From assembly GCF_001591365.1 (NCBI RefSeq), contig NZ_BCUT01000007.1, forward strand, positions 434,001 through 498,000: a DNA stretch of 64,000 nt. Reading direction: 5' to 3'. Both the position numbers and the translations under genes were made by a program. This document shows positions 46,013-54,540 of the stretch, one piece after another. The stretch's first letter is position 1; each line of letters begins with the position of its first letter. A model generated the notes under the pieces. It searched no databases. It was not told the origin of the DNA and saw only the letters and a list, made by a program, of their open reading frames with translations. This DNA is from Variovorax paradoxus NBRC 15149 (GTDB lineage: Bacteria; Pseudomonadota; Gammaproteobacteria; Burkholderiales; Burkholderiaceae_C).

Positions 46013-46666
46013 ATGCCTGCTTCCTCGAAAAACCCGGCGGTCCAGATCTTCACGCCGGACTATTGGGAAGAGGCCTGCAAGCACCTGTCCAGGAAGGACC
46101 GCGTGATGAAGCGGCTGATCCCGAAGTTCGGCGATGCCTGCCTCGAGTCGCGCGGCGACGCATTCACAACGCTCGCACGCAGCATCGTGGGCCAGCAGAT
46201 TTCGGTGAAGGCCGCGCAGACCGTGTGGGACAAGTTCGTGGTGCTGCCGCGCAAGCTCACGCCGGCCAACGTGCTCAAGCTCAAGGTCGACGACATGCGC
46301 GCGGCAGGGCTGTCGGCGCGCAAGATCGAGTACCTGGTGGACCTGGCCATTCATTTCGATTCGGGCGCGGTGCACGTCGACGCCTGGAAGGACATGGCCG
46401 ACGAGCTCATCATCGATGAACTCGTGGCCATCCGCGGCATCGGCCGCTGGACGGCCGAGATGTTCCTCATCTTCCACCTGATGCGGCCCAACGTGCTGCC
46501 GGTCGACGACCTGGGCCTGCTCAACGGCATCAGCGTCAACTATTTTTCGGGCGATCCCGTGAGCCGCAGCGATGCCCGCGACGTCGCCGTGGCCTGGGCC
46601 CCGTATTGCAGCGTTGCGACTTGGTATATTTGGCGATCGCTCGACCCGGTACCGGTCGCATACTGA
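46013..46666 (+). CDS. DNA-3-methyladenine glycosylase II-like (HhH-GPD) base-excision protein
   Basis: 217 residues. A helix-hairpin-helix (LVAIRGIGRWTAEMFLIF) followed by the Gly-Pro-Asp-type loop with catalytic Asp (VLPVDDLGLLNG). It removes alkylated purines, as AlkA does. It lacks the N-terminal AlkA domain, as is normal in the short family. It starts 18 bases after cysS and precedes accA by 16 bases. A GTG at 45992 is an alternative start overlapping the cysS stop. Confidence 0.88.
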   Translation: MPASSKNPAVQIFTPDYWEEACKHLSRKDRVMKRLIPKFGDACLESRGDAFTTLARSIVGQQISVKAAQTVWDKFVVLPRKLTPANVLKLKVDDMRAAGLSARKIEYLVDLAIHFDSGAVHVDAWKDMADELIIDELVAIRGIGRWTAEMFLIFHLMRPNVLPVDDLGLLNGISVNYFSGDPVSRSDARDVAVAWAPYCSVATWYIWRSLDPVPVAY

Positions 46667-46682
46667 ACAACAGGAGAAGACG

Positions 46683-47663
46683 TTGGCGAAACGAACCTTC
46701 CTCGACTTCGAGCAGCCCATTGCTGAACTCGAAACAAAGATCGAAGAACTGCGCTATGTACAGACCGAATCGGCGGTCGACATCTCGGAGGAAATCGACC
46801 AGCTCGGCAAGAAGAGCCAGCAGCTCACCAAGGACATCTACAGCGACCTGACGCCCTGGCAGATCACCAAGATCGCGCGGCATCCGGAGCGGCCCTACAC
46901 GCTCGACTACGTCAACGAGATCTTCACCGACTTCGTCGAACTGCACGGCGACCGGCATTTTTCCGACGACCTCTCCATCGTGGGCGGCCTGGCGCGCTTC
47001 AACGGCACGCCCTGCATGGTGCTCGGCCACCAGAAGGGGCGCGACACCAAGGAGCGCACCGCGCGCAACTTCGGCATGAGCAAGCCCGAGGGCTACCGCA
47101 AGGCGCTGCGCCTCATGAAGACGGCCGAGAAGTTCAAGCTGCCGGTCTTCACCTTCGTCGATACGCCCGGCGCCTATCCGGGCATCGATGCCGAGGAGCG
47201 CGGCCAGTCCGAGGCCATCGGCCGCAACATCTACGAGATGGCGCAGCTCGAGGTGCCGATCATCGTCACCATCATCGGCGAAGGCGGCTCCGGCGGCGCG
47301 CTGGCCATCTCGGTGGGCGACCAGCTCGTGATGCTGCAGTATTCGATCTACTCGGTCATCAGCCCCGAAGGCTGCGCCTCCATTCTCTGGAAGACCAGCG
47401 ACAAGGCGCAGGAAGCGGCCGATGCGCTCGGCATCACGGCGCACCGCCTGAAGGCGCTGGGCCTGGTCGACAAGATCGTGAACGAACCGGTCGGCGGGGC
47501 GCACCGCGACCACCGCCAGATGGCCGCTTTCCTCAAGCGCGCGCTCAACGACGCCTTCCGCCAGGTCAGCGACCTGAAGCCGAAGGAACTGCTCGAGCGC
47601 CGCTACGAGCGCCTGCAGAGCTACGGGCGCTTCAACGACACCAAGGCCGACACCGGCAGATAA
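46683..47663 (+). CDS. accA: Acetyl-CoA carboxylase carboxyltransferase subunit alpha
   Basis: 326 residues from a TTG start preceded by AGGAGA; no ATG fits the conserved N-terminus (KRTFLDFEQPIAELE). The carboxyltransferase fold is clear: HGDRHFSDD, GHQKGRDTKER, TPGAYPGIDAEERGQSEAI and the oxyanion-hole GEGGSGGALA. It joins AccD to transfer CO2 from biotin to acetyl-CoA in fatty-acid synthesis. Sits between the glycosylase and tilS, the common accA-tilS order. Confidence 0.96.
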   Translation: MAKRTFLDFEQPIAELETKIEELRYVQTESAVDISEEIDQLGKKSQQLTKDIYSDLTPWQITKIARHPERPYTLDYVNEIFTDFVELHGDRHFSDDLSIVGGLARFNGTPCMVLGHQKGRDTKERTARNFGMSKPEGYRKALRLMKTAEKFKLPVFTFVDTPGAYPGIDAEERGQSEAIGRNIYEMAQLEVPIIVTIIGEGGSGGALAISVGDQLVMLQYSIYSVISPEGCASILWKTSDKAQEAADALGITAHRLKALGLVDKIVNEPVGGAHRDHRQMAAFLKRALNDAFRQVSDLKPKELLERRYERLQSYGRFNDTKADTGR

Positions 47664-47687
47664 ACAAGCCAGCGCGCTGCTCCTTCC

Positions 47688-48665
47688 ATGAACGAAGCCT
47701 TCGAACGCGCCATGGCCGCGTTCGAGCCGGCGCATCTGCCGCTGGCGGTGGGCTTCAGCGGCGGCGCGGATTCCACGGCGCTGCTTGCCGCTTGCGCCTC
47801 GGCCTGGCCCGGACAGGTTGTTGCCTTTCATGTGCACCACGGCCTGCAGGCCGCGGCCGATGATTTCGAGCGCCATTGCGCGGCCGTGTGCGAACGCCTC
47901 GGCGTGCCGCTCGCGGTGCACCGCGTGGACGCGCGCCATGCCCAGGGCGACAGCCCCGAAGATGCGGCGCGCCGCGCCCGCTACGACGCTTTTGCGGCCA
48001 TGGCGCGCATGGATACGGCGCTTGGCGCTATCGAATCGATAGTCCTCGGGCACCATGCGGACGACCAGGTCGAAACCCTTTTTCTGGCGCTCTCCAGGGG
48101 CGCCGGCCTGCCGGGCCTCGCGGCCATGCCCGCGCATGCGCGGCGCAACGGGCTGGACATCTACCGCCCGCTGCTGGCGGTGCCCGGTGCCGACATCCGC
48201 GCGTGGCTCAAAAGCGTCGACCTGCCGTGGATCGAAGACCCGACCAACGAGGACGAGCGCTACACCCGCAACCGGATCCGCGCCGTGCTGCTGCCCGCGC
48301 TCGCGCGGACCTTCCCGCAGTTCCGCGCCACCTTCGCCCGCAGCATCGGCCATGCCGCGCAGGCGCAGGAACTGCTGGGCGAACTCGCGGCGCAGGACCT
48401 GGTCGTGGTGGGCAACCCGCCCCGCATCGCCGCGCTGCAGGCGCTTTCACGCGCGCGGCAGGCCAATGTGCTGCGGCACTGGCTGATGCAGGCGCACGGC
48501 TGCGCGCCCAGCGCGGCGCAGCTCGACCAGCTGCTGGACCAGGTCCGGGCCTGCACCACCCGCGGCCACCGGATCCACCTCAAGGTGGCCAATGGATTCG
48601 CCCAGCGCAGGGGCGACCTGCTGCATTGGTACAATTCCGGGCCCTCGCCCAAGGCTTCGCGCTGA
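47688..48665 (+). CDS. tilS: tRNA(Ile)-lysidine synthetase
   Basis: 325 residues. The PP-loop SGGADS (residues 24-29) opens the N-terminal adenylation domain, followed by HHGLQ and the HHADDQVET motif. It converts C34 of the CAU-anticodon tRNA(Ile) to lysidine, which is essential for reading AUA. It lacks the large C-terminal domains of E. coli TilS, being the short form. It follows accA by 24 bases. Confidence 0.93.
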   Translation: MNEAFERAMAAFEPAHLPLAVGFSGGADSTALLAACASAWPGQVVAFHVHHGLQAAADDFERHCAAVCERLGVPLAVHRVDARHAQGDSPEDAARRARYDAFAAMARMDTALGAIESIVLGHHADDQVETLFLALSRGAGLPGLAAMPAHARRNGLDIYRPLLAVPGADIRAWLKSVDLPWIEDPTNEDERYTRNRIRAVLLPALARTFPQFRATFARSIGHAAQAQELLGELAAQDLVVVGNPPRIAALQALSRARQANVLRHWLMQAHGCAPSAAQLDQLLDQVRACTTRGHRIHLKVANGFAQRRGDLLHWYNSGPSPKASR

Positions 48666-48735
48666 CGGCTTGCAGGGCGCCGCGCTGGCACTCGGAGGTG
48701 CAGCGGCGGCCCTTCCCATTTCTCTGAATTCATCC

Positions 48736-50004
48736 ATGGCATTGATCGTTCACAAATACGGCGGTACGTCGATGGGCTCGACCGAGCGCATCAAGAATGT
48801 CGCCAAGCGCGTCGCCAAGTGGGCGCGCGCCGGCCACCAGATGATCGTGGTCCCGAGTGCCATGAGCGGCGAGACCAATCGCCTGCTCGGCCTGGCCAAG
48901 GAACTGGCGCCGAGCAAACCGAGCGACGCCCACGGGCGCGAACTCGACATGCTCGCCTCGACCGGCGAGCAGGCGTCGTCTGCGCTGCTGGCCATTGCGC
49001 TGCAGGCCGAGGGCATGCAGGCCGTGAGCTACGCGGGCTGGCAGGTGTCGGTGCGCACCGACAACTCCTACACCAAGGCGCGCATCGAGAGCATCGACGA
49101 CGAGCGCGTGCGCGCCGACCTGGACGCCGGCAAGGTGGTGGTCATCACCGGCTTCCAGGGCGTGGACGACGAAGGCAACATCACCACGCTGGGCCGCGGC
49201 GGCAGCGACACCTCGGCCGTGGCCATTGCGGCCGCGATGAAGGCGCACGAGTGCCTGATCTACACCGACGTCGACGGCGTCTACACCACCGATCCGCGCG
49301 TGGAGCCCGATGCGCGCCGCCTCTCGACCGTGAGCTTCGAAGAGATGCTCGAGATGGCGAGCCTGGGCTCCAAGGTGCTGCAGATCCGCTCGGTGGAATT
49401 CGCCGGCAAGTACAAGGTGCCGCTGCGTGTGCTCTCGAGCTTCACGCCGTGGGACATCGACATCAATGAAGAGGCCAAGTCAGGCACGCTGATCACTTTC
49501 GAGGAAGACGAAAACATGGAACAAGCCGTCGTATCCGGCATCGCTTTCAACCGCGACGAAGCCAAGATCTCGGTGCTCGGCGTGCCCGACAAGCCGGGCA
49601 TCGCGTATCACATCCTCGGTGCCGTGGCAGACGCCAACATCGAAGTCGACGTGATCATCCAGAACCTCAGCAAGGACGGCCGGACCGACTTCAGCTTCAC
49701 GGTGCACCGCAACGAATATGCGAAGACGGTCGACCTGCTGCAGTCGAAGGTCATGCCCTCGCTGGGCGCGACCGAGATCGTGGGCGACACCAAGATCTGC
49801 AAGGTCAGCATCGTGGGCATCGGCATGCGCAGCCACGTGGGTGTTGCCAGCAAGATGTTCCGCGTGCTGAGCGAAGAGGGCATCAACATCCAGATGATTT
49901 CCACCAGCGAGATCAAGACCTCGGTCGTGATCGACGAAAAATACATGGAATTGGCCGTGCGCGCGCTGCACAAAGCCTTCGACCTGGACCAACCGGCCGC
50001 CTGA
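48736..50004 (+). CDS. lysC: Aspartate kinase
   Basis: 422 residues. The kinase domain starts at MALIVHKYGGTSMGSTERI, with TDVDGVYTTDPR and the FEEMLEMASLGSKVLQIRSVE segment; two C-terminal ACT domains (about residues 270-410) form the feedback site. It catalyses the first step of the aspartate pathway to lysine, threonine and methionine. A monofunctional, lysine/threonine-regulated type by length. It ends 26 bases before tRNA-Ser. Confidence 0.96.
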   Translation: MALIVHKYGGTSMGSTERIKNVAKRVAKWARAGHQMIVVPSAMSGETNRLLGLAKELAPSKPSDAHGRELDMLASTGEQASSALLAIALQAEGMQAVSYAGWQVSVRTDNSYTKARIESIDDERVRADLDAGKVVVITGFQGVDDEGNITTLGRGGSDTSAVAIAAAMKAHECLIYTDVDGVYTTDPRVEPDARRLSTVSFEEMLEMASLGSKVLQIRSVEFAGKYKVPLRVLSSFTPWDIDINEEAKSGTLITFEEDENMEQAVVSGIAFNRDEAKISVLGVPDKPGIAYHILGAVADANIEVDVIIQNLSKDGRTDFSFTVHRNEYAKTVDLLQSKVMPSLGATEIVGDTKICKVSIVGIGMRSHVGVASKMFRVLSEEGINIQMISTSEIKTSVVIDEKYMELAVRALHKAFDLDQPAA

Positions 50005-50030
50005 TGGTGGCATAATCTCGGCTTCTTTCA

Positions 50031-50123
50031 GGAACTGTGACCGAGTGGCCGAAGGTGCTCCCCTGCTAAGGGAGTATGGGGTGTAGAGCCTCATCGAGGG
50101 TTCGAATCCCTCCGGTTCCGCCA
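50031..50123 (+). tRNA. tRNA-Ser, anticodon GCU
   Basis: 93 bases with encoded CCA. The 7-bp acceptor stem pairs GGAACTG with CGGTTCC; the anticodon arm CTCCC-CTGCTAA-GGGAG places GCT in the loop; the long variable arm typical of serine tRNA precedes the TPsiC arm (GAGGGTTCGAATCCCTC). CATAAT at 50011-50016 is a plausible -10. A strong terminator follows. Confidence 0.97.
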
Positions 50124-50133
50124 GATAGCAAAC

Positions 50134-50159
50134 AAAAACGCCCCTCACGGGGCGTTTTT
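50134..50159 (+). terminator. Rho-independent terminator after tRNA-Ser
   Basis: Perfect 11-base stem AAAAACGCCCC / GGGGCGTTTTT with a TCAC loop. It separates tRNA-Ser from the H4MPT cluster promoter downstream. Confidence 0.95.
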
Positions 50160-50221
50160 CATTTGGGCGCTGCAACCGCAGCAGCCGCCCCCTGCAGCGG
50201 CCCCCGCGCGCCGTGACACAT

Positions 50222-50239
50222 TGTCCCGCTCCTGGGACA
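50222..50239. promoter_or_regulatory. Palindromic upstream activator site (enhancer) of the H4MPT operon
   Basis: TGTCCC-GCTCCT-GGGACA, a perfect 6+6+6 palindrome. It is centred about 88 bases upstream of the transcription start predicted from the -24/-12 promoter. This is the distance expected for a sigma-54 activator dimer. A half-site TGTCCC occurs again at 50272-50277. The best candidate protein is the AcoR-like activator encoded at 57.8-59.9 kb. Confidence 0.65.
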
Positions 50240-50292
50240 TCGCCAGCCTCCTGAACGCGCCCTGGCCCCGGTGTCCCCTCTGGGCGCATGGA

Positions 50293-50308
50293 CGGAACGG
50301 CCCTTGCT
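50293..50308 (+). promoter_or_regulatory. Sigma-54 (-24/-12) promoter of the H4MPT operon
   Basis: CGGAACG-GCCC-TTGCT aligns to the TGGCACG-N4-TTGCW consensus at 10 of 12 fixed positions, with the GG and GC doublets at exact spacing. It predicts a transcript start near 50,318, which excludes start codons at 50288 and 50309 for the first gene. No competing sigma-70 promoter is obvious here. Confidence 0.65.
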
Positions 50309-50353
50309 ATGACAAGCGAGTCCATGACCTCGCCTCATCGCACACCGCCGCCC

Positions 50354-51400
50354 ATGATCTCCGCCGATCTCGCCATTGCTTCCAGGCTCGACCAGGGCGT
50401 TCGCACCGTGAGCGTGAGCGCGCCCGGGCGCCTGCACCTGGGCTTTCTGGACCCCTCGGGTTCGCTGGGACGCGCGTTCGGCAGCCTGGGGCTCGTGATC
50501 GACGGCTTCACCACCGACCTCGAACTGTCGGCGTCCGCGTCATCGGACCAGCTATCGGCCGACACGCCGGCCGGCGGGGCGGAGCTGGCCCGCGCGGCGG
50601 ACTATCTGGCGGTGTTGAAGCAGCGCAGCGGCCGCCACGCGCCGCTGTCGCTGCGGCTGCGCCATGCGCTGCCGCCGCATGCGGGCTTCGGCTCGGGCAC
50701 GCAGCTGGCGTCGGCGATCGGGCGGGCCTTTGCCGAATGGCATGGGCTCGATCTGGACACGGGCACGCTGGCGCACTGGCTCGGGCGCGGCCTGCGCTCC
50801 GGGATCGGCATTGCGGGTTTCGACAGCGGCGGCCTGCTGCTCGATGGCGGCCCGGGCGCCGACGGGCTGCCCGCACCGCTGCTGTCGCGCATCGAGTTTC
50901 CGGAGGAATGGCGCGTCATCGTGGTCCAGGACCCCACGCACAAGGGCCTGTCGGGCGGCGCGGAGAAGAAAGCCATTGCGGCCTTGCCGCCCCTGCCGCA
51001 AACGGCCGCGGCCGAGATCTGCCACCAGGTGCTGATGCGGGTGCTGCCCGGCGCCGCGCGCGCGGAGTTCGCGCCGTTTGCCGCGGGCATCAACCGCATG
51101 CAGCAGCTGCTCGGCGAGCACTTCGCGCCGGCGCAGGGTGGCATCTACACGAGCGCGGCGGTCGGCCGGCTGATGCACTGGTTCGCGGATGCGAGCCGCG
51201 GGCACGACGCGGCCATCGGCCAGAGCTCGTGGGGCCCCACCAGTTTTGCGATCGTGCCTTCGCACGTGCGGGCCGAGATGCTGGTCGATGCGGCACGTGC
51301 CTCCGGGCAGCTCGACCCGCGGCTGGAGCTGCGCATCGTCTCGGGCCGCAACCGCGGGGCGGTGGTGCGCGGCCGTGCCGCCGAATCGCGCAACCGCTGA
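50354..51400 (+). CDS. Beta-ribofuranosylaminobenzene 5'-phosphate synthase family protein
   Basis: 348 residues from the ATG at 50354. The GHMP-kinase-like fold is recognisable from PGRLHLGFLDPSGSLGRAFG and the glycine-rich ALPPHAGFGSGTQLASAIG. It catalyses the first committed step of (dephospho)tetrahydromethanopterin synthesis, joining PRPP to p-aminobenzoate with loss of CO2. First gene of the H4MPT operon. I chose 50354 over starts at 50288, 50309 and 50324 because the likely sigma-54 transcript begins near 50,318. It is followed by mtdB after 59 bases. Confidence 0.88.
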   Translation: MISADLAIASRLDQGVRTVSVSAPGRLHLGFLDPSGSLGRAFGSLGLVIDGFTTDLELSASASSDQLSADTPAGGAELARAADYLAVLKQRSGRHAPLSLRLRHALPPHAGFGSGTQLASAIGRAFAEWHGLDLDTGTLAHWLGRGLRSGIGIAGFDSGGLLLDGGPGADGLPAPLLSRIEFPEEWRVIVVQDPTHKGLSGGAEKKAIAALPPLPQTAAAEICHQVLMRVLPGAARAEFAPFAAGINRMQQLLGEHFAPAQGGIYTSAAVGRLMHWFADASRGHDAAIGQSSWGPTSFAIVPSHVRAEMLVDAARASGQLDPRLELRIVSGRNRGAVVRGRAAESRNR

Positions 51401-51459
51401 ATCCGCAGAGCACCCGCCCTCAACCTTCCACACATCAACATCAACCAACGCAGGCCCTC

Positions 51460-52377
51460 ATGGAACGTCCCCGCATCCTCCACATGTTCACCCCCGGCCA
51501 ACAGATGAGCCCGTTCGACATCAACATGGCAGCGGACGCCGGCTACCAGATCATCGTGCCGTACTGCGAAGTGGGCCTGGACCGCATCACCGGGCTGACG
51601 CAGGACACCATCTTCTCGCGCGGACCGAAGGGCGTGGCGCGCACCGGCATCTTCATCGGCGGGCGCGATGCGCAGCTGGCGGCCGACATGCTCGAGCGCG
51701 CGCGAACCTCGATGGTCAAGCCCTTCGTCGTCTCGGCAATGGCCGACCCGAGCGGTGCCTACACCACGGCCGCGGCCATGGTGGCCTGCGTCGAGGCCGC
51801 GCTCAAGCGCCACCATGGGCAGGGCCTGGAAGGCCAGCGCGTGGTGATCCTCGGCGGCACGGGGCCGGTGGGCCGCGTGGCGGGCGTGATCGCGGCAGGG
51901 GCCGGTGCCGAGGTGTACCTGTCCAGCCGCAACGGCATCGACGCGGCGCAGGAAGCGGCCGACGAAACCGGGCAGCGCTTCGGCGTGAAGCTGCACGGCC
52001 TCTCGGGCGGCGACCCCGACGCCGTGCGCCGCTCCATCGCCGATGCCGACGTGCTGCTGGCCTGCGCGGCCGCGGGCGTGCAGGTGGTCTCCCGCGAGGC
52101 ACTCGGCGCCGCGACGCGGCTCAAGGTGGCGGCCGACGTGAATGCCGTGCCGCCCGAAGGCATTGCCGGCGTCGGCGTGATGGACGATGCCAAGCCATTG
52201 GCCGGCACGCAGGCCGTGGCCATCGGCGCGCTGGCGGTGGGCAACGTCAAGTACCAGACACAGCATCGGCTGCTGGTGCAGATGTGCGAGGCCGAAAAAG
52301 CGCAGGTGCTGAGCTTTCCCGAAGCCTTTGCGGTGGCCCGCGCGTTCCTGGTCGAGCAGGCCGGAAAGACGGCTTGA
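51460..52377 (+). CDS. mtdB: Methylene-tetrahydromethanopterin dehydrogenase
   Basis: 305 residues. The N-terminus (HMFTPGQQMSPFDINMAADAG) and the Rossmann loop GGTGPVG (residues 132-138) match bacterial MtdB. It oxidises methylene-H4MPT to methenyl-H4MPT with NAD(P)+, the second step of formaldehyde oxidation after Fae. Placed between the RFAP synthase and an ATP-grasp gene; mch, the next enzyme of the pathway, is one gene further. MtdA, its folate/H4MPT paralogue, is the alternative but usually begins differently and lies elsewhere. Confidence 0.93.
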   Translation: MERPRILHMFTPGQQMSPFDINMAADAGYQIIVPYCEVGLDRITGLTQDTIFSRGPKGVARTGIFIGGRDAQLAADMLERARTSMVKPFVVSAMADPSGAYTTAAAMVACVEAALKRHHGQGLEGQRVVILGGTGPVGRVAGVIAAGAGAEVYLSSRNGIDAAQEAADETGQRFGVKLHGLSGGDPDAVRRSIADADVLLACAAAGVQVVSREALGAATRLKVAADVNAVPPEGIAGVGVMDDAKPLAGTQAVAIGALAVGNVKYQTQHRLLVQMCEAEKAQVLSFPEAFAVARAFLVEQAGKTA

Positions 52378-52391
52378 AGCCCGCGGGCACC

Positions 52392-53534
52392 ATGCAGACG
52401 ATCGCCGTTGCCGCCATCTCCGCGCGTGCCATGGCCGAGGCGGCGGCCAGCGAGGGCTTCAAGGTGATTGCGCTCGATCTGTTCGGCGATGTCGACACGC
52501 GCCGCGCGGCTTCGCGCTGGCTGCCGATTGGCGCACCCGGCAGTTTGCAGATCGATGCGGCCAGCGTGGTGGCTGCGCTGCGCACGCTCGCAAAGGACAG
52601 CGAACCGGTGCAGGGCTGGATTGCAGGCAGCGGCTTCGAGGGCGAGCCCGATCTGCTGGAAGAGGGCGCGGCCGTGCTGCCGCTGATCGGCACCGCGCCC
52701 GCGGCCGTGCGCCGCCTGCGCGATCCGGCGGCCTTCTTCGGCTTTCTTGCTGCGCAGGTCATCCCATTTCCGCAAGTGCTGCTGCAGCCGCCCGAGGACC
52801 CCGCGGGATGGCTCATGAAAGACGCGCACGGCTGCGGCGGCTGGCATGTGCGCCATGCGCCGTGGTCGATCGACGAGCCGCCGTCTTCGCACCACTACTT
52901 CCAGCGCGAAATGGCCGGGCTGCCGATGTCGGCCACTTTCATCGCCAATGGCCGCGATGTGCATGTGCTCGGCTTCAACGAGCAGACCGTGCGCCGCTTC
53001 GGCACGCGGCCCTTCGTGTTCTGCGGTGCCGTCGGGCCGGTGCCCGTGGCAGAGGACATCGCGCGCCGCGTGACGGCCATTGCGCGCGCTCTGGCCGTGG
53101 AGTTCGAACTGCGCGGCCTGTGCAGCCTCGACTTCATGCGCGACGGCGACGCCATCGGCGTGCTGGAGGTCAATCCGAGGCCACCGGCCAGCATGAGCCT
53201 CTATAAGGCGCGCGCCGGTTCACCGGGCGTGATGCAGGCGCATCTGCGTGCCTGCCTGCATGGCGAGCTGCCGCCGCCGGTGCCATCGGCTGCGCAAGAG
53301 GTCGAAGGCATCGAGATCGTCTTCGCACGGCAGCCGCTGCAGCTCGACGCGGCTGCGGCGCAGCGCCTGGCTGCATGGCCCGGCATCCACGACCTGCCCG
53401 AAGCCGGCCAGCGCTTCGACATCGACGACCCCGTGTGCACCCTGACCGCGAGCGGAAGCAGCGCGCAGCAGGTGCGCACCCGACTGAACGAAGGCCGCGA
53501 GCGGCTGCTGCAATCACTGGAGACCAAGGCATGA
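52392..53534 (+). CDS. ATP-grasp ligase of the H4MPT/methylofuran cluster (OrfY/MfnD-like)
   Basis: 380 residues. ATP-grasp signs are the KDAHGCGGWHV glycine-rich loop and the metal-binding LEVNPRPPAS. Such a gene occurs beside mch in most bacterial H4MPT clusters; the archaeal relative MfnD joins tyramine to glutamate in methanofuran synthesis, so a ligase in methylofuran side-chain assembly is a reasonable inference. It starts 15 bases after mtdB and its stop overlaps mch by 4 bases (ATGA). Substrates are unproven. Confidence 0.78.
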   Translation: MQTIAVAAISARAMAEAAASEGFKVIALDLFGDVDTRRAASRWLPIGAPGSLQIDAASVVAALRTLAKDSEPVQGWIAGSGFEGEPDLLEEGAAVLPLIGTAPAAVRRLRDPAAFFGFLAAQVIPFPQVLLQPPEDPAGWLMKDAHGCGGWHVRHAPWSIDEPPSSHHYFQREMAGLPMSATFIANGRDVHVLGFNEQTVRRFGTRPFVFCGAVGPVPVAEDIARRVTAIARALAVEFELRGLCSLDFMRDGDAIGVLEVNPRPPASMSLYKARAGSPGVMQAHLRACLHGELPPPVPSAAQEVEGIEIVFARQPLQLDAAAAQRLAAWPGIHDLPEAGQRFDIDDPVCTLTASGSSAQQVRTRLNEGRERLLQSLETKA

Positions 53535-54538
53535 GCAACACTTCCCCGCCCGCGGCCGCGTCGGGCCTGAGCGTCAACCTGCTGGCCCGTCCGCTGGTCG
53601 AGCGCCTGCTGGCCGATGCCGATGCGCTCGGGCTGCAAGTGCGCCGCGACGAGAGCGGCGCGCGCATCGTCGATGCCGGCATCGAGGCGCGCGGCAGCGT
53701 GGCGGCCGGCCTGCAGATCGGCGGGATCTGCATGGGTGGGCTGGGGCATGTGAACCTGCGCAGCGGCGCCGCCGCCGAGGGCTGGCCCACGTGGCTCGAC
53801 GTGCGCAGTTCGCAGCCGGTGCTGGCCTGCCTTGGCAGCCAGTACGCCGGCTGGAGCCTCTCGGCCACCAAGGAAGAGACCGGCGGCAAGAAGTTCTTCT
53901 CGCTCGGCTCGGGGCCGGCGCGCGCGCTGGCGGTCAAGGAAAAACTCTTTGCCGAACTGGGCTACCGCGACCATGCACCCTGCGGCGTGCTGGTGCTGGA
54001 AGTCGATCGCGCGCCGCCGAAGATCGTGATCGACAAGCTGCTGCGCGATTGCGGCCTGGCTGCCGAAGCGCTGACCCTGATCCTCACGCCCACCACCAGC
54101 CTCGCAGGCACCACGCAGGTGGTGGCGCGCGTGCTCGAGGTGGCGCTGCACAAGGCGCACGAGCTGGGCTTTGCGCTCGCCAACATCGTCGAGGGCGCCG
54201 GCACCGCGCCGCTGCCGTCGCCGAGCGCCGATGGCGTCGAGGCCATGGGCCGCACCAACGACGCCATCCTCTACGGCGGCCGCGTGCACCTGACGGTCCG
54301 CGGCGACGACACCGCGGCACGCGAGCTGGCCCGTGCGCTGCCCTCGCGCAATTCGCGCGACCACGGGCGCTCGTTCGCCGAGATCTTCAAGGAGGTCGAG
54401 TACGACTTCTACAAGATCGATGGCGCCTTGTTCGCGCCGGCCGAGGTGTGGGTCAGCAACATCGACAGCGGCAACACCTGGCACGGCGGCGCGACCGACA
54501 TGGCGCTGCTGCAGCGCCTGTGGCTGCAGGAGGCCTGA
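53531..54538 (+). CDS. mch: Methenyltetrahydromethanopterin cyclohydrolase
   Basis: 335 residues. Conserved segments include LQIGGICMGGLGHV, FFSLGSGPARALA and the C-terminal YDFYKIDGALFAPAEVW. It hydrolyses methenyl-H4MPT to 5-formyl-H4MPT, the third step of the pathway. The formyl group would next be passed to methylofuran by Ftr, whose gene is not in the window. The ATG overlaps the ATP-grasp stop. A widely used marker gene for H4MPT-dependent C1 oxidation. Confidence 0.96.
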   Translation: MSNTSPPAAASGLSVNLLARPLVERLLADADALGLQVRRDESGARIVDAGIEARGSVAAGLQIGGICMGGLGHVNLRSGAAAEGWPTWLDVRSSQPVLACLGSQYAGWSLSATKEETGGKKFFSLGSGPARALAVKEKLFAELGYRDHAPCGVLVLEVDRAPPKIVIDKLLRDCGLAAEALTLILTPTTSLAGTTQVVARVLEVALHKAHELGFALANIVEGAGTAPLPSPSADGVEAMGRTNDAILYGGRVHLTVRGDDTAARELARALPSRNSRDHGRSFAEIFKEVEYDFYKIDGALFAPAEVWVSNIDSGNTWHGGATDMALLQRLWLQEA

Positions 54539-54540
54539 CC

